This document shows, piece after piece, positions 10,009 to 22,917 of a DNA stretch of 64,000 bases. The stretch covers positions 62,001 through 126,000 of the forward strand of contig NZ_JAKRNS010000008.1 in assembly GCF_022346615.1 (NCBI RefSeq), given 5' to 3'. Below the pieces are notes generated by a model, which was not told where the DNA came from, did not search any database, and saw only the letters and a list, made by a program, of their open reading frames with translations. The stretch is from Staphylococcus sp. ACRSN (GTDB taxonomy: Bacteria; Bacillota; Bacilli; Staphylococcales; Staphylococcaceae). A program made the translations under genes and the position numbers. Each line of letters opens with the position of its first letter. Within the stretch, counting starts at the first letter, position 1.

Positions 10009-11331
10009 GTGACTAAAATAGTAGTCGTAGGTGCTGTAGCAGGTGGAGCGACTGTCGCTAGCCAAATTAGAAGATTAGATCAAGATAGTGAAATTGTTGT
10101 ATTTGAAAAGGATCGAGATATGAGTTTTGCAAATTGTGCATTACCATATTATATCGGCAATGTTGTTAATTCAAGAGACCATGTATTAGAAGCAACACCA
10201 GAGCAATTTTACAGCAAGAAACATATAACAGTTAAAACCTATCATGAAGTAACGGCTATAGATGATGCTAATAGTAAAGTGATTGTCTATGACAAAAAAG
10301 CTGAACAATCATACACTGTTGATTATGACAAACTTATATTAAGTCCTGGTTGCAGTGCTAACAATCTTAATTTAAACAGTCCAATTTCGTTTACTCTAAG
10401 AAATATGGAAGACACAGATGCTATTTATCAATTTATTGAACAAAATCATGTTCAAAAAGCTTTAGTTATAGGCGCTGGTTATATCAGTTTAGAAGTAGTA
10501 GATAATCTATATGAACGTAATATTGATACGACACTTATACATCGTTCTGAACACATCAATAAATTAATGGATGCCGATATGAATCAACCTATACTAGATG
10601 AAATGGATAAACGCAATATTACTTATCATTTAAATGAATCAGTTACAAAAGTAATTGGCAATGAAGTATATTTTAAATCCGGAAGAATAGAACAATTCGA
10701 TTTAATCATTGAAGGTGTTGGCGTAAAACCAAATTCATCATTCATGAAATCATCACAACTAAACTTAGATGAACATGGTTATATTCCAGTTAATGATAAG
10801 TTTGAAACAAATATTCCTAATATTTATGCCTTAGGAGATATTATTACTTCTCACTACCGTCATGTCGATTTACCTGCACACGTACCTTTAGCTTGGGGTG
10901 CACATAGAGGTGCTAGTATCATTGCAGAACAAATTGCTGGGAATCCTAATATTCGATTTAAAGGGTATTTAGGTTCAAATATTGTTAAATTTTTTGATTA
11001 TACATTTGCTAGTGTCGGTGTTTCTCCTAAAGAATTAGAACATTTTGATTATAAATCGGTTGAACTCAATCAATATGACCATGCCGGTTATTATCCTAAT
11101 AAAAACAAAATACATTTACGTGTTTATTTCGATGTAAGTAATAGACGTATAATTAGAGCTGCAGCTGTAGGAAAAAGCGGTGTTGATAAACGTATAGATA
11201 TTTTATCAATGGCAATGATGCATCACTCAACAATTGATGATCTTACTGATTTTGAAGTTGCATATGCCCCACCATATAGTAGACCCAAAGATATAATCAA
11301 TATGATTGGATATAAAGCACGTAATCTATAA
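10009..11331 (+). CDS. cdr: Coenzyme A disulfide reductase
   Basis: FAD- and NADPH-dependent reductase keeping coenzyme A reduced; CoA is the main low-mass thiol of staphylococci besides bacillithiol. The 440 residues carry the N-terminal FAD fold ([14 protein letters not shown]), the single catalytic Cys43 in [10 protein letters not shown] (the hallmark of this enzyme rather than a CxxxxC disulfide reductase), a second nucleotide fold ([15 protein letters not shown]) and the dimerisation domain. The start is GTG at 10009, 8 bases after AGGAGGT; the overlapping ATG at 10007 leads straight into a stop. Confidence 0.95.
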   Translation: MTKIVVVGAVAGGATVASQIRRLDQDSEIVVFEKDRDMSFANCALPYYIGNVVNSRDHVLEATPEQFYSKKHITVKTYHEVTAIDDANSKVIVYDKKAEQSYTVDYDKLILSPGCSANNLNLNSPISFTLRNMEDTDAIYQFIEQNHVQKALVIGAGYISLEVVDNLYERNIDTTLIHRSEHINKLMDADMNQPILDEMDKRNITYHLNESVTKVIGNEVYFKSGRIEQFDLIIEGVGVKPNSSFMKSSQLNLDEHGYIPVNDKFETNIPNIYALGDIITSHYRHVDLPAHVPLAWGAHRGASIIAEQIAGNPNIRFKGYLGSNIVKFFDYTFASVGVSPKELEHFDYKSVELNQYDHAGYYPNKNKIHLRVYFDVSNRRIIRAAAVGKSGVDKRIDILSMAMMHHSTIDDLTDFEVAYAPPYSRPKDIINMIGYKARNL

Positions 11332-11537
11332 TCTTTATATTTGCCGTTATACAGTAATCAATAATATAACAGTTATTTGTAAAACATTTATGATTGATAA
11401 AGCTCGAAGAAAAAATAATTAAAAATTGGCATTAATTCTATTGATATAAAAGTACTTGTAAATATAGACTTATACCATTGCTTGAAGAAACAAAATTTGA
11501 TATCTTATGCTAATTTTAAAAATATACCGTAAATAAT
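11332..11537. other. Spacer after cdr
   Basis: About 200 AT-rich bases between the cdr stop and the shared terminator. No open frame with a ribosome binding site and no clear signal seen. Confidence 0.4.
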
Positions 11538-11588
11538 AAAAAAGTACGCATTCGTTCGACTGAAATTTAAACGAATGCGTACTTTTTT
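11538..11588. terminator. Bidirectional terminator, cdr / YisL-family gene
   Basis: 19-bp perfect stem (11538-11556 with 11570-11588) with A-run and T-run ends, between two converging genes. Confidence 0.9.
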
Positions 11589-11644
11589 AATTTTATTGTT
11601 TTAATTAATTATGCTATTACAATGCATAATTAACACTTTCAAAC

Positions 11645-12034
11645 TTACAATCCAAACATTTTAGTAATTGGACCTTGTGGTAATATAACACCGATAACCA
11701 TTGTTATGATAATTAACACAATTGTCGTCCACATCATACCATGACTTGGTTGCCCTTTTTTTCGTTTAGCAATCGTTACTTCCATTAAAGCTACAACAGC
11801 TACGCCACATAGCATTTTCAATGTAAGTAGCATATGCCCACCTGCATTATTTGAACCAAATGCTTGTATCCAAATCCAAAATCCTGAAATTAAGACGAAA
11901 ATCATTATTAATCTTAAAAACATATGAATAGATTTAAAATAAGGCGTTGGTCCTTGCTTCTCAGAAAAATTAAAATATGCCGCAAGAAATAAAATGATTG
12001 CAAGTACCCACGACGTAATATGAATATGTAACAT
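11645..12034 (-). CDS. YisL-family (DUF1516/UPF0344) membrane protein
   Basis: 129 residues with four predicted membrane helices, starting [19 protein letters not shown] and including a [20 protein letters not shown] segment. The pattern matches the YisL family present in Bacillus and Staphylococcus, of unknown function. ATG follows GGGGGGA by 6 bases. It stands alone between terminators. Confidence 0.82.
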   Translation of the reverse strand: MLHIHITSWVLAIILFLAAYFNFSEKQGPTPYFKSIHMFLRLIMIFVLISGFWIWIQAFGSNNAGGHMLLTLKMLCGVAVVALMEVTIAKRKKGQPSHGMMWTTIVLIIITMVIGVILPQGPITKMFGL

Positions 12035-12237
12035 AAAAATCCCCCCACTTGTGATTTAAATTAATTCATATAATTCAATAATGAATTTTTTGTATTTAAC
12101 ATATTGCATAAAATGTGCAGTATATTTAAAAATATACTATCTATATAATACGCAATACGCTTTTATATTTCAAAAGTTATTTTTACCATTTTTATTTTAG
12201 TAACTATCCACTAAAGACCACAAGCAACATAACTAAA

Positions 12238-12262
12238 CCGGACTGATAAATTAACAGTCCGG
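12238..12262 (-). terminator. Terminator of the FAH-family gene
   Basis: 8-bp GC-rich stem CCGGACTG / CAGTCCGG with a 9-base loop, 10 bases after the stop codon; only a short T-tract follows. Confidence 0.65.
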
Positions 12263-12271
12263 CTAATATAT

Positions 12272-13174
12272 TTATTTTGATATAAAGTTTGTCAGTGTAC
12301 CAATATTATCAATTGTCACTTTGATTTCATCACCTGGTTGTAAAAACTTCGGTGGATTCAAACCTGCACCAACACCAGCTGGCGTACCTGTAGCAATGAT
12401 ATCACCAGGATGTAGCGCTACAAATTTAGAAATCTCTTCAATTAATTCATCAATTTTTAAAATCATTTGTCCAGTGTTACCGTCTTGACGTATTTCATTG
12501 TTAACTTTAGTCACGATGTTTACATCTTCTGGAGTTGGTAACTCATCTTTCGTTACGATGTATGGACCAATCGGGCATCCACCTGTTAAACTCTTAGATA
12601 AAAACGCTTGGTCTTGAGCATTTTGTGCTTTACGGTCTGTAATATCATTGATAATTGTATAGCCATATACATAATCTAATGCTAAACCTTTAGGTATTTT
12701 CTCACCAGATTTACCAATTACTATACCTAGTTCGCCTTCATAATCTAATTGATCTGTAATATCTTGATGATTTGGTATTGTACTATTATCACCAGTTAAT
12801 GAAGACGCCGCTTTAGTAAACACATACAAGCGTTGAACTTCATGATTTAACTCATTTGCATGTTCCTGATAATTACGTCCAAATGCAATAACATTATTTG
12901 TTGGTGTAACTGGAGGTAAAAATTCTATATCAGAAAATTTAACTTTATATGAATCAGCATTTCCACTATCTTCCGCTGCCACTACGGCTTTACGTACTTG
13001 TTCTTGGAAATCTACGACTTGATTTTGTTGTAAGCCGTTTAATAATGTTTTGGGATGAAACTCTCCTTCAGCAAAATCAGCAAAGACTTTCTTTAAATCC
13101 CATGCCGCCTCTTCACGCTTTACTTTCACACCATAAGATGTCTGTTCTTCATGTCTGAATGATAGGAATTTCAT
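12272..13174 (-). CDS. Fumarylacetoacetate hydrolase-family protein
   Basis: 300-residue soluble metal-dependent hydrolase. The family core spans about residues 95-298 with [13 protein letters not shown], the metal-binding acidic pair in [12 protein letters not shown] and a further ligand in NDITDRKAQ. It ends with the [16 protein letters not shown] signature. Members cleave or decarboxylate 2-oxo acid intermediates (fumarylpyruvate, oxaloacetate); the substrate here is unknown. No clear terminator separates it from the DUF418 gene upstream (117 bases), so it may be partly read through from the addBA operon. Confidence 0.88.
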   Translation of the reverse strand: MKFLSFRHEEQTSYGVKVKREEAAWDLKKVFADFAEGEFHPKTLLNGLQQNQVVDFQEQVRKAVVAAEDSGNADSYKVKFSDIEFLPPVTPTNNVIAFGRNYQEHANELNHEVQRLYVFTKAASSLTGDNSTIPNHQDITDQLDYEGELGIVIGKSGEKIPKGLALDYVYGYTIINDITDRKAQNAQDQAFLSKSLTGGCPIGPYIVTKDELPTPEDVNIVTKVNNEIRQDGNTGQMILKIDELIEEISKFVALHPGDIIATGTPAGVGAGLNPPKFLQPGDEIKVTIDNIGTLTNFISK

Positions 13175-13290
13175 TCAATATCAGCTCCTCATCTTTATCT
13201 TATTACATATTATAACTATATTTACGTCTTAATAACAAATAAATACCCAGTATTAATAAAAAAAATCCACAAAGTAACACTTAATTATTT

Positions 13291-14433
13291 TTAATTTAAG
13301 TATGTCACCTTTCTCCATAGCCATTCTATTGGTCCCTGGTTAAAGCGTTTTAAATATATATAAGAAATAATTAACTGTATAGCATATACAACTATAACAA
13401 GAATATAGGACTGATATAGATATAATTTATAATATAAACCGAGACCAAAACCCATGTATATCAACGTAAATATGATACTTTGACCTAAATACACTGATAG
13501 ACTCACTCTACCTGGATATTTAAATATTTTTAACAATCTACTGATTTTTCGATATTGACATAAGACAATAAACAATATGATATAGCCAGTAGCAACTAGT
13601 GGTCCACCAACCATCGAACTTACATTACTATAAGCATTATTACCATAATCAATGACATGTGGTAGTTTCACGATATAGCCGAATCCCATGAATAGTACTG
13701 AAAATTTAATTGCACGTTGTTTATTTCGTTGAACAAATCTTATTAAATCAATTTTTTGTGCCGCTATGCCAAGTAAGACATATGGTAAAAATTCAAAATA
13801 AGCAGAAGTAGTAACCACATCTAAGATACGATATGTTTCATCAATTAAATTTATATTTAAAAAGGAAGCATAGTCTCCCTCTTGATTAATTCTAATCAAC
13901 TTATCCAAAGGTAAACCTGTAAAATTATTACCCCCATACCTATGAGTAAACCAAGCTAATAACGAAAAAGGAATTACTATTAAAATGAGTTTTAAAACGA
14001 ACATTATAATCGCAAATGTAACTAATTTTCTTGGCTGCCATTTTATAAATAATACAGCAAGCATGCCAGTAAATGCATAACCAAACAAGATATCCCCTGA
14101 AAATATAAATATTCCATGTATCAATCCCAAAAACATGAGAAATACTAATCTTCGGTAAATAAATGAATAGTAATTCATTCCTTTTATTTGGCTATTTTCA
14201 TACATTATCGCTAATCCATATCCAAATAAAAAAGTAAATATAGGGTAAAATGAACTAATAATCAAAAGTGTAACGAAACGTAAAATCCATTCATCAATAC
14301 TGTTATGAATAATATCTGGTAAAAAAGCTTGATCATATGGCATACTGAAACTTAATATATTCATCAATATAATTCCAAATAAACTAAATCCTCTTAATGC
14401 GTCTAATTCAAACAATCTTTTACTTGGTGTCAA
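13291..14433 (-). CDS. DUF418 membrane protein
   Basis: About 380 residues with some ten membrane helices. It starts RLFELDALRGFSLFGIILMN, the N-terminal signature of this YeiB-like family, and carries the DUF418 C-terminal half (PGRVSLSVYLGQSIIFTLIY). Function unknown. The frame is open up to 14484, but the only good site, AAAGGAG, precedes TTG 14433 by 9 bases, so I place the start there, 28 bases after the addA stop. It is the likely last gene of an addB-addA operon; a link to DNA repair is not implied. Confidence 0.8.
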   Translation of the reverse strand: MTPSKRLFELDALRGFSLFGIILMNILSFSMPYDQAFLPDIIHNSIDEWILRFVTLLIISSFYPIFTFLFGYGLAIMYENSQIKGMNYYSFIYRRLVFLMFLGLIHGIFIFSGDILFGYAFTGMLAVLFIKWQPRKLVTFAIIMFVLKLILIVIPFSLLAWFTHRYGGNNFTGLPLDKLIRINQEGDYASFLNINLIDETYRILDVVTTSAYFEFLPYVLLGIAAQKIDLIRFVQRNKQRAIKFSVLFMGFGYIVKLPHVIDYGNNAYSNVSSMVGGPLVATGYIILFIVLCQYRKISRLLKIFKYPGRVSLSVYLGQSIIFTLIYMGFGLGLYYKLYLYQSYILVIVVYAIQLIISYIYLKRFNQGPIEWLWRKVTYLN

Positions 14434-14461
14434 TGACTGATGCTCCTTTGATTTATTATCA

Positions 14462-17400
14462 TTAATCAATTGAAAGTTGACCAAATTTAAAGAAATATAA
14501 ATAGCCTTTTACGTTAGTATTCAAAATTGTTTCTAATGTATTTCGATAATACGCCATTTGTATTTTATACCGTGTTTTTAATTGTTCTCCAATTTCTTCA
14601 TCAGACATATTACGACGTCTGTTAAAAGCATCCGTCTTATAGTCAACAAAATAATACTGACCATCTTTTTCAAAAATCAAATCAATCATACCTTGAATAA
14701 TTGACGCGTCTTCATCCGTTTTTTGCTCGTGGTCTACTTCACGTTGATTAACAACAAATGGCAATTCTCTATAAATAACATCACTGTTAGTAATCATTTC
14801 ATATAAATCACTATTTATAAATTGCATGATATCATCAATTCTAATATCTTGTTTCGCATCTTCTTGAATAATATTTTTTTCAATTAAACGATCAATATAG
14901 TCATTTAATTCTGTTTCATCTAAGCGATTTTGTTTAAAAGGTAGATGTTGCATAACAGTATGCATCAATGTACCAATCTCATTAGCTTTTCTGTTTTTCT
15001 TTTGACTTAAAAATGCTGGCCTTTCGTATGATAATGAGCCTATTTTATACTGTCTGACCCTATCATAATTTGTATCAGTTTGTTCTGTTTCTAACTGACG
15101 CTTTAATTCTGATACAGACTGCTTTGATGGTTTATGAATCGCGTTTGGATGAGCATATTCATGCGTTAATTGTTTTTTAATTTGGTTTTGTAGACCAGTA
15201 AAATCCGCTTGCATTTGATATATATCAGTTACAGTTCTTTCTTCACTTTCATCTTTTATAGTTTCAGATGCTACATCTTCGTAAAATGCTATATTCAATT
15301 GCACATGAGGCTTCATTGCTTCATCTACTTCATCAATATTTGCTTCAAAACGTAAATCTTTAGGCAAAGAAGATGATTGATATTTTGACAATATCGGATA
15401 AATGAGATCGATTGGTCGTTGTGCCGTAATACGATAACTCACCGGTAAATGTGAACCAGAAACAGATACTTGCTCAAACTGTTTGATTTCTTTTTCATCT
15501 TTCACTCGCCCGATTAAATATAATTGTTCTTTTGCACGAGTTAGAGCGACATATATTAAACGCATTTCTTCTGAAATCATTTCCTTTTCAGCAATCGCTT
15601 TAAATGTTACAGATGATAGTGATGGATAAGCAATATGTTCTTTTACATCATAGTAATTCATTCCCAAACCATAGGATTGGTTTAATATTGTAGATTTTTG
15701 TAAGTCTTTACGTGTAAACCTTCGTGAAAGACCAGAATATATAACAAATGGAAACTCCAAACCTTTACTACTGTGAATTGTCATCATTCTTACTACATCA
15801 TCATTTGGTCCTATTACATTTTCCTCACCAAAATCTTTGCCTCTGTCTATAAGTTCATCAATAAATCGTATAAATTGATACAAACCACGGAAACTTGAAT
15901 TTTCAAATTCTACCGCTTTATTGAATAAGCCATGTAGGTTTGCTCTTCGACCTTTACCGCCTATCATGCCACTAAAATATTGGATAACGTAATGGTCATT
16001 ATAAAATTTATCAATAAGTTGATATACAGGTTGATGCTGACTATATACTTGATACATTTTTAAATCGTTTAAAAATGTATTTAATTTACTAGCTAATATA
16101 TCATCCACGTTATCACTTAATAAATAATGTTGAATTGATTGATAAAAGTAATCGTCATTTGGACGTTCAATTCGAATTTGTGCTAACTCATCTTCTGTAA
16201 ATTGATAAATTACTGATCGCATTAATCCAACTAAGTAAATATCTTGCAAAGGATTATCTACAGTTCTTAAAAAAGATAATATAAGCTGTACTTCTGATTG
16301 TTCGAAATAACCTTCCTTGCTATTCACATGAAATGGTATATTATGATCTTTAAAAGCTTGTTGTATCTTTCGTGCTTGACCATAAGAACGCTCTAATATC
16401 ACTATATCTTTATAGTTTGGTTTTCTATAACGTTCCGTTTTCATATCATATATTTCTTCTTTTTCCATAATATGTTGTACTTGTTGTACAATATATTCTG
16501 CTTCTTGTTCTGAACTATTTAATTCTGAATTTTTATCTTCTACTAACATATTTAATTGAATTTGTTTCAATGTTTCATCATACGGCGCACCATAGTATAG
16601 TTGTGCTGCCTCATCATAAATAATTTCCCCAACTTCTTCATCCATCATATGTTTAAATAAATAATTCGTCGTCGATAATATTTCTTTTCGTGAACGAAAA
16701 TTTTGAGATAAATCAATACGTAATCCCAATTCTGATCCGTCTACTGTAAATCGATTATATTTACTAATAAATAGACTAGGATCCGCCTGTCTAAATTTAT
16801 ATATTGATTGTTTAACATCTCCAACCATAAATAAATTTCCGTCTGATTCGCTGCCACGTTTAATACAAGAAATAATTTTTTCCTGTACCCTGTTAGTATC
16901 TTGATATTCGTCCACAAGAATTTCTTCAAACTGCTCACGATACATAAGTGCAATTTCTGATGGCTCTCCATCCTCATTTGTTAGTATTTTTAGTGCGAAA
17001 TGTTCATAATCTGAAAAATCAAGTAAATTTCTACTTCGCTTTTTAGCATTAAATTGTTCTATCACATCTGCCGTAATTTCAGCCAAATATGCTACTCTCG
17101 GTGCTAATTGTTGCATATCATGCATTAAATCATCTGCTGTTCTTGTAAAATAGTCCAATTTCACTTTTGAAACTAATGACTTATATTGATCATAATGTCT
17201 TTTACCGTCATCATAAGCTTCAATCATCATTTCATTAGCTTCTTTAATTTTTTTGTTTTTTGCAGGAAAGCGTGCTTCAAATTGATGATTACTGATTACT
17301 TCTGTGTTTAACACTCCGCCTTCCATTGCTGTAGCCATGAACTTACGTTCTCTTTCAATAATATCTATTTGCTTCTCCACTTCATCTAACATTGCAAATA

Positions 17401-18115
17401 AATCATAGCTTTTATTTAAGGCCTCTAATGCTGATTTCATAAAAATCATAGCTATGTCGTTTAACAGTTCTAACAATCCTTTTTGTTCTGATTCATTATC
17501 ATATGGTATAGATATATTTTGTAACCATTCAAATGGATTTGGATTTGCCACACTGAAAAAATACATATCTTTAATCGTTGAACGAAGTTGATCATCATTT
17601 CTATCTGAAGATAGTTGTTCAGTTAAATCAACAAAATGAGGATTCAAAATGTCATAATGTTGTTCTAATACTTCATCAATAGTTTGTTCAAGCAATAAAA
17701 TATTTTCCGCTTCATTACTCGTTCTAAAATTCGGATCAATATCTAACACATCATAATGATTTTGTATTAACTTTAGACAAAAACTATGTAAAGTTGAAAT
17801 TTGAGCTTGATGTATTTTAATTCTTTGATTTTTTAAATGCGCATTGTTCGGGTCGTCTGTTGATGCCTCTTGAATACGTTGATCTACACGTTGTTTCATT
17901 TCTCTAGCACTGGCATTTGTAAATGTCACTACAAGTAGTTTATCAACGTCAATTTCATCATTCAAAATACGTTGAATGATCCGTTCTACTAATACTGCTG
18001 TCTTTCCCGAACCAGCAGCTGCAGCAACTAGTATATCTTGACCTTTAGCATATATACTTTTCCATTGATTATCAGTCCAACGCGTACCGTCTGGTTTTAT
18101 TGGTATTGAATTCAT
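14462..18115 (-). CDS. addA: ATP-dependent helicase/nuclease subunit A
   Basis: AddA (RexA) is the motor and one of two nucleases of the AddAB enzyme that resects double-strand breaks and pauses at Chi. The 1217 residues show UvrD-type helicase motifs in order: [16 protein letters not shown] (about 31-46), [30 protein letters not shown] and [12 protein letters not shown]. The RecB-type nuclease follows at the C-terminus ([17 protein letters not shown]). The start overlaps the addB stop (ATGA), with AAGGTG 7 bases before it inside addB: translational coupling. Confidence 0.97.
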   Translation of the reverse strand: MNSIPIKPDGTRWTDNQWKSIYAKGQDILVAAAAGSGKTAVLVERIIQRILNDEIDVDKLLVVTFTNASAREMKQRVDQRIQEASTDDPNNAHLKNQRIKIHQAQISTLHSFCLKLIQNHYDVLDIDPNFRTSNEAENILLLEQTIDEVLEQHYDILNPHFVDLTEQLSSDRNDDQLRSTIKDMYFFSVANPNPFEWLQNISIPYDNESEQKGLLELLNDIAMIFMKSALEALNKSYDLFAMLDEVEKQIDIIERERKFMATAMEGGVLNTEVISNHQFEARFPAKNKKIKEANEMMIEAYDDGKRHYDQYKSLVSKVKLDYFTRTADDLMHDMQQLAPRVAYLAEITADVIEQFNAKKRSRNLLDFSDYEHFALKILTNEDGEPSEIALMYREQFEEILVDEYQDTNRVQEKIISCIKRGSESDGNLFMVGDVKQSIYKFRQADPSLFISKYNRFTVDGSELGLRIDLSQNFRSRKEILSTTNYLFKHMMDEEVGEIIYDEAAQLYYGAPYDETLKQIQLNMLVEDKNSELNSSEQEAEYIVQQVQHIMEKEEIYDMKTERYRKPNYKDIVILERSYGQARKIQQAFKDHNIPFHVNSKEGYFEQSEVQLILSFLRTVDNPLQDIYLVGLMRSVIYQFTEDELAQIRIERPNDDYFYQSIQHYLLSDNVDDILASKLNTFLNDLKMYQVYSQHQPVYQLIDKFYNDHYVIQYFSGMIGGKGRRANLHGLFNKAVEFENSSFRGLYQFIRFIDELIDRGKDFGEENVIGPNDDVVRMMTIHSSKGLEFPFVIYSGLSRRFTRKDLQKSTILNQSYGLGMNYYDVKEHIAYPSLSSVTFKAIAEKEMISEEMRLIYVALTRAKEQLYLIGRVKDEKEIKQFEQVSVSGSHLPVSYRITAQRPIDLIYPILSKYQSSSLPKDLRFEANIDEVDEAMKPHVQLNIAFYEDVASETIKDESEERTVTDIYQMQADFTGLQNQIKKQLTHEYAHPNAIHKPSKQSVSELKRQLETEQTDTNYDRVRQYKIGSLSYERPAFLSQKKNRKANEIGTLMHTVMQHLPFKQNRLDETELNDYIDRLIEKNIIQEDAKQDIRIDDIMQFINSDLYEMITNSDVIYRELPFVVNQREVDHEQKTDEDASIIQGMIDLIFEKDGQYYFVDYKTDAFNRRRNMSDEEIGEQLKTRYKIQMAYYRNTLETILNTNVKGYLYFFKFGQLSID

Positions 18116-21100
18116 TCAAACTCACCTTCTTCTATTTCAACATTTTGCACTGCTTCTAGTGGATTAATCGTTTCATCAACTGTTCTATAACGTTTACTGT
18201 CAATCATGCCATCAACATGACAAACAGACTTATAATTACAAAATTCACAAGGCAATGTTTGATTATATTTTAATGGTGCAACTTCTGTGTGACCATCCAT
18301 AATATCAGTTGCAGTCTTTATAAAATTCTCTTTATTATGCTTAATTAATTTATAAATAGTTTCCGAATCTGCAACTTTACTATTACTTTTAAAACCACCA
18401 TCTTTTTTCATAGCCACTGGTATAATATCTGAAGTATAGTTTGGTTCTATTCTATTATCAAAAGCCTCTATTACAGAAGTATCATTATTAACTAAACCAC
18501 TCAATTTAAATGAATTAATAAATTTTTCGTTTCTCTTTTCCTCATCTAATTCGTTCCACGCAAGTTGTAATCTTGGCTCGTGTACATGAAAGTATAAAAG
18601 ACCACCTGGCTGCGTCGTTTGATTCAATCCTAAACGTTGTTTGTTTTGTAATACAATATCCATATATGTCATCATCTGCATTTGCATGCCATAATAAACC
18701 TTTGTTAAATCTAAGGTACCGCTATATTTAGATGATTTATAGTCAATGATATTCACATAACTTTCATCACCCTGATTATACGTATCTATACGATCTATTT
18801 GTCCTCTAATATTAATAGGTATTCCTTGTTGTGTGATTAATGGTTCTGCTTTTAAATCTTCAGGTTTGAGCGGTTTCTTTCTAAAACTTGCCTCAAAACG
18901 TTGTGGTTTAAATTGACTGTAGCTGCCTTGATATTTTAATGCAGTTAATGTTGTTTCAACGATTGCACCAATACGTTGTGATAAATAACGATAGTAAGCT
19001 GTCGAATTTAATAAATTAAATTGAACTTCTGGTAAAATTTCTGAAAGCGCATCGTGTGTTAGCGTTCTAATTTGATTTACATTTAAATTTTTAAAATCTC
19101 CATTAATTTTTTCAGATATAAGTTTAAGCACTTGATGGAAAATATCACCGAGATCAAAGTTTTCTAGTTTATATTTCGTTCGCTCATTTAATCTTAAACC
19201 GTGTGATGTAAAATGTTTAAACGGGCATGCTTGGTAACCTTCAAACCTAGATACACTCGCATTAATTTGCTTACCATACAATGCCTTTGCTTGCTGTCGA
19301 TTTAATTGCACAGTTTCGTTATCAAAAGTTAGTGCCGAAACAAGATAATCCAATCCTTCATTTAATCGCGTATCATCTCTCATAACTTGATACGTATCTA
19401 ACCATGTATCTGCAACTATCTCTTCATCTAACCAAGCTTTAAGTGATTCGAATAATGCAATTTTAGTCTGATGTGGATGTTCCATTAATGTTAAAGGGTT
19501 CGCTTGATGTTGATGATGTACATTTGTAATTTCCAAATTACTATATAATTGTTGTATTTGATCTATAAAAGGACTACGCTCTTTTTGATCTCCACTTGTT
19601 CCCATTAAAGCATAAGAAAATGTCACTTTTTCACTACTTCTAGTCATTGCTATGTAGCAAACAAATGCTTCATCCATTTGTAATATATCTGCAGTAGGAC
19701 TTAATTCTAAATTGGATTGCGCTTGAAAATACTTTTTCTCATCATCTGTAATTAAACCTGATGATGAAACCGTCTGTGGCATCACACCATCATTTACGCC
19801 AACCAAATAAACATGTGCTTTATTATCTACTTTTGCTAAATCCATCGTTCCTATACTAACTTGGTCAATTGTTTGAGGTATCATTATAAATTCCAATTGG
19901 TCTAAACCGACATCTAATAACTCTAAAAATCGAGATTGTGTCAAACTTCGGTCACCAAAGACCGTTACTAAATCATCTAATGTTTGAATTAAACCATTCC
20001 ATAACTGATCAATTTCTTCAGCTTTTTTATGTTCACCATCAGCATCATACTGATCTCGCTCAGTCATCAAATCACTTGGTAAATCAAATGCTTCCATCGC
20101 TTCATAAAAGGCTGTCGCAAACTCTATAGCTGTATCTGCATTGCTCATACGTTGTTCAAATAACATAATTTTATCCATTACATACGATTTTAAATGGATA
20201 ACACGTTCGAATGTTTCCTTTTCTTCATCTGTCAATGGTTGTCGCTTCAATCCCATTTTCCTAAATTGATCAACATGGAAGTAACTTTCATCTAGCCAGC
20301 GTTTACCATAAATTCCACGCTCAAGTACGAAATTTTCCAATATATCAATTAAATAATTACTATCTTTAAACTGTTTAGTTAAAACATTTGTTTTTAACAA
20401 ACGCATAATTGGTTCAAAATTCCAATTGGTTTGAATGACTTCAATTAATGATCTTACCATTTCCATAATAGGATGATGTGTCATTGATGGCTTTATATCA
20501 ATGTTAAATGGTATATCAAATTGAGGTAAAATCGATTCCAATAAATAAGCGTAACTTTCATCTCTATAAAGTATTGCAATATCTTGAAAACGTCTACCTT
20601 CTTCTCTAGTTTCCTTTAATATACGTCGCGCAATTTCATTAACTTCTTCTCTCATAACAGAAGCTTCAAGTATTTCAACATTATCTTTTACATTTTTAGG
20701 CTCTAATTGAAATGCATTAAAATTATGTTCCAAGTGACTCAAATCTTCATTCTGAAAACGATGTTGTTTCGTAAAACGTTTCACATTTAAAGGAATGCTT
20801 AATTCATTTGCTATAGTTTCAATATGTGTTAATGATTCAGAAGGTTTTCTAAATAAACTAAACGGATCTTTATCGCCATCCGTTGTTAACAATACGGTAA
20901 CTTTTTTTGCATTTTTAACTAAACCTTTTATCATTTGATATTCTAATGTTGAAAAGTTATGGAATCCATCTATGTAAATTTCTGTGCGCTTTAATCTTTC
21001 AGATTGATCCATTACAGTAATAAAACGATTTAAACAATCCTCTGTAGATACAAACTCGCCATTAATTCTTTCTTCTAAATGTTTATAAATTAATGCGATA

Positions 21101-21576
21101 TCTTCTAATTTATGTTTTGTTCTTGTTTGTAATGTGTTTTCAGCAATATAGTTTTCCAAATGCACTGGTGACACTTCATATTTTTTAAAATCTTGTATTT
21201 GTTCATACAATTTTTCGCTAAAACCATAATACTTCACTTGAGATTGATATAACTTTAATTCGGCCTGATGTTGTTGAATAATATCATATATCATCATTTC
21301 AGTTGCCGTTTTCGATAGTTGTTGTTCCATTAGTCCCCCAACTTCTTGGAACACACGATAACTCAATCTTTCGAAGTGTAATACTTCAGTTCTCAAACTA
21401 CCATTTAAATCTGGATCATTCACAAATGCTTGTTCAAATTGAAAGGTATTTTGTGTAGGAGCAATTAGAACAATTGGATCTCCTAGTGGACGTGCTTTCA
21501 TTTCTTTTCGAATTTCAGCTAACATTTCAAATGATTTACCTGTCCCAGCTCTACCTATATAGGCATTTAATTCCAT
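18112..21576 (-). CDS. addB: ATP-dependent helicase/nuclease subunit B
   Basis: AddB partners AddA, recognises Chi and carries the second nuclease. The 1154 residues start [15 protein letters not shown], a Walker A motif at the very N-terminus. The C-terminal RecB-family nuclease ([15 protein letters not shown]) is framed by the four cysteines of its iron-sulfur cluster: one in YQACPFKHF and three in [17 protein letters not shown] start at ATG 21576, matching remembered AddB N-termini; an ATG eight codons upstream is possible, as the AAAGGAG lies between the two. First gene of the addBA unit. Confidence 0.95.
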   Translation of the reverse strand: MELNAYIGRAGTGKSFEMLAEIRKEMKARPLGDPIVLIAPTQNTFQFEQAFVNDPDLNGSLRTEVLHFERLSYRVFQEVGGLMEQQLSKTATEMMIYDIIQQHQAELKLYQSQVKYYGFSEKLYEQIQDFKKYEVSPVHLENYIAENTLQTRTKHKLEDIALIYKHLEERINGEFVSTEDCLNRFITVMDQSERLKRTEIYIDGFHNFSTLEYQMIKGLVKNAKKVTVLLTTDGDKDPFSLFRKPSESLTHIETIANELSIPLNVKRFTKQHRFQNEDLSHLEHNFNAFQLEPKNVKDNVEILEASVMREEVNEIARRILKETREEGRRFQDIAILYRDESYAYLLESILPQFDIPFNIDIKPSMTHHPIMEMVRSLIEVIQTNWNFEPIMRLLKTNVLTKQFKDSNYLIDILENFVLERGIYGKRWLDESYFHVDQFRKMGLKRQPLTDEEKETFERVIHLKSYVMDKIMLFEQRMSNADTAIEFATAFYEAMEAFDLPSDLMTERDQYDADGEHKKAEEIDQLWNGLIQTLDDLVTVFGDRSLTQSRFLELLDVGLDQLEFIMIPQTIDQVSIGTMDLAKVDNKAHVYLVGVNDGVMPQTVSSSGLITDDEKKYFQAQSNLELSPTADILQMDEAFVCYIAMTRSSEKVTFSYALMGTSGDQKERSPFIDQIQQLYSNLEITNVHHQHQANPLTLMEHPHQTKIALFESLKAWLDEEIVADTWLDTYQVMRDDTRLNEGLDYLVSALTFDNETVQLNRQQAKALYGKQINASVSRFEGYQACPFKHFTSHGLRLNERTKYKLENFDLGDIFHQVLKLISEKINGDFKNLNVNQIRTLTHDALSEILPEVQFNLLNSTAYYRYLSQRIGAIVETTLTALKYQGSYSQFKPQRFEASFRKKPLKPEDLKAEPLITQQGIPINIRGQIDRIDTYNQGDESYVNIIDYKSSKYSGTLDLTKVYYGMQMQMMTYMDIVLQNKQRLGLNQTTQPGGLLYFHVHEPRLQLAWNELDEEKRNEKFINSFKLSGLVNNDTSVIEAFDNRIEPNYTSDIIPVAMKKDGGFKSNSKVADSETIYKLIKHNKENFIKTATDIMDGHTEVAPLKYNQTLPCEFCNYKSVCHVDGMIDSKRYRTVDETINPLEAVQNVEIEEGEFE

Positions 21577-21714
21577 AACATATCCCACTCCTTTGTTCAT
21601 ATTTTAACATATATTAAATTGCGTATCGGTTATCTTTTTGTTAATTATTAAGGGTTAATCCCTCTATAAATACTGATGAAATAATAGCTGAATAATCACA
21701 TGATATTTTATCGC

Positions 21715-21763
21715 AAAAAAACAGATGTATTTCAATAATTAATTGAAATACATCTGTTTTTTA
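21715..21763. terminator. spsB terminator
   Basis: Long perfect stem around 21715-21735 and 21743-21763, A-run on the left and T-run on the right. It ends the spsB transcript and isolates addB, which lies downstream on the same strand. Confidence 0.9.
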
Positions 21764-21797
21764 AATTCATTCTACCTCATTCGAATATATAAATCGA

Positions 21798-22373
21798 TTA
21801 CTTATCATAGTTTGTATCTGGATCAAAACCAAATTTCATTTCATTCAATGGCCAAAAACTAAATGATACCTTTCCTACAACTTGATCTTTATCGATTAAA
21901 CCAAATGAACGACTATCTTTACTCACTTCTCGATTATCACCTAAAACAAGCAATTTATCTTTTGGTATCGTATTTTTCTGATTAACTTGATTCAAATCTT
22001 TCGTCTTAAATGAGCCAGTAATATAATTATATTGTTTATGCTTCTCGTTATAATCTAGATAAGGTTCGTCAACTTTTTTACCATTAACATACAGTTTATC
22101 CTTTTTGTATTCTACATTATCTCCTTCTGTACCAATGACACGCTTCACATAGTCACTTTCTTTGGTAGCATGGAAGACAACAACATTACCTTTTTTAATA
22201 TCTCCAAATTTGTAACCAAATAAATTAACAACTACACGTTCACCGTCTTTCAGTGTTGGATCCATAGAATCCCCTTTAACCGTATAGGGTTTCGCTACAA
22301 AGTTCACTATCAATAACACCAATGCTACTGCAACGACGATTGATACGAACCACTCCATTATCTCTTTTCTCAA
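21798..22373 (-). CDS. spsB: Signal peptidase I
   Basis: Membrane-anchored protease that removes Sec signal peptides on the outer face of the membrane. 191 residues: one membrane anchor (about 7-27), then the catalytic fold with nucleophile Ser36 in KGDSMDPTL and general base Lys77 in YVKRVIG, followed by LVLGDNREVSKDSRSFG. Both catalytic residues match those known for S. aureus SpsB. It follows spsA by 18 bases and ends in a strong terminator. The only active type I signal peptidase in the window, and expected to be essential. Confidence 0.97.
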   Translation of the reverse strand: MRKEIMEWFVSIVVAVALVLLIVNFVAKPYTVKGDSMDPTLKDGERVVVNLFGYKFGDIKKGNVVVFHATKESDYVKRVIGTEGDNVEYKKDKLYVNGKKVDEPYLDYNEKHKQYNYITGSFKTKDLNQVNQKNTIPKDKLLVLGDNREVSKDSRSFGLIDKDQVVGKVSFSFWPLNEMKFGFDPDTNYDK

Positions 22374-22391
22374 TTTTTACACCTCATCCAT

Positions 22392-22913
22392 TTAGTTAAA
22401 ATCAACAGCGAATTTATTGAAAGGATAAAATCTTAAACTCACATTTCCAATAATGTCCTTATTCTGTATGAATCCATATGTGCGTGAATCTTTTTTATTC
22501 GATCTTTGGTCATTTAATACAAAATATGCATTTGGAGGAACAATGTCCCCTTCTGATTTTTTAATATTTCTTAACGATAAAGATTGAATATGATTTTTAT
22601 TAATGTAAGATTCATTTACTTTTCTATCATCTCTATATAAAGTTCCATTTTTATAGTTTATGGATTGACCAGGCTTACCAATAATCCGACTTATTTCTAT
22701 ATTTTTTCCATTACGATACATAATAATATCATTATTATCTAATAAATTAAAAGTTCCTTTAATTTTATTTACAATAACTCTATCATTCTTATCCAAGTTC
22801 GGTGCCATCTGATTATTTTTAACAACAACACCTGTAATGAGCAACGCTTGAATCAATAGTACAATCATAATCGCAATAATAATTAAAATCAAATGTTTTA
22901 GTATACGTTGCAT
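22392..22913 (-). CDS. spsA: Inactive signal peptidase I homologue
   Basis: 173 residues aligning with SpsB throughout (membrane anchor about 8-30, then the S26 fold with FVLNDQRSNKKDSRTYGFI). Both catalytic residues are replaced: the serine position reads KNNQMAPNL (Gln35) and the lysine position reads IEISRIIG (Ser75). Staphylococcal SpsA proteins are known to lack these residues and are taken as non-proteolytic; their role is open. It starts 4 bases after the TVP38-family gene, in the order TVP38 gene-spsA-spsB, and is clearly co-transcribed with them. Confidence 0.95.
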   Translation of the reverse strand: MQRILKHLILIIIAIMIVLLIQALLITGVVVKNNQMAPNLDKNDRVIVNKIKGTFNLLDNNDIIMYRNGKNIEISRIIGKPGQSINYKNGTLYRDDRKVNESYINKNHIQSLSLRNIKKSEGDIVPPNAYFVLNDQRSNKKDSRTYGFIQNKDIIGNVSLRFYPFNKFAVDFN

Positions 22914-22917
22914 GTTG

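Noticed and set aside
16741..16977. Minus-strand open frame inside addA
   Set aside because: Lies wholly within the well-supported addA in another frame, has no ribosome site and resembles no family.
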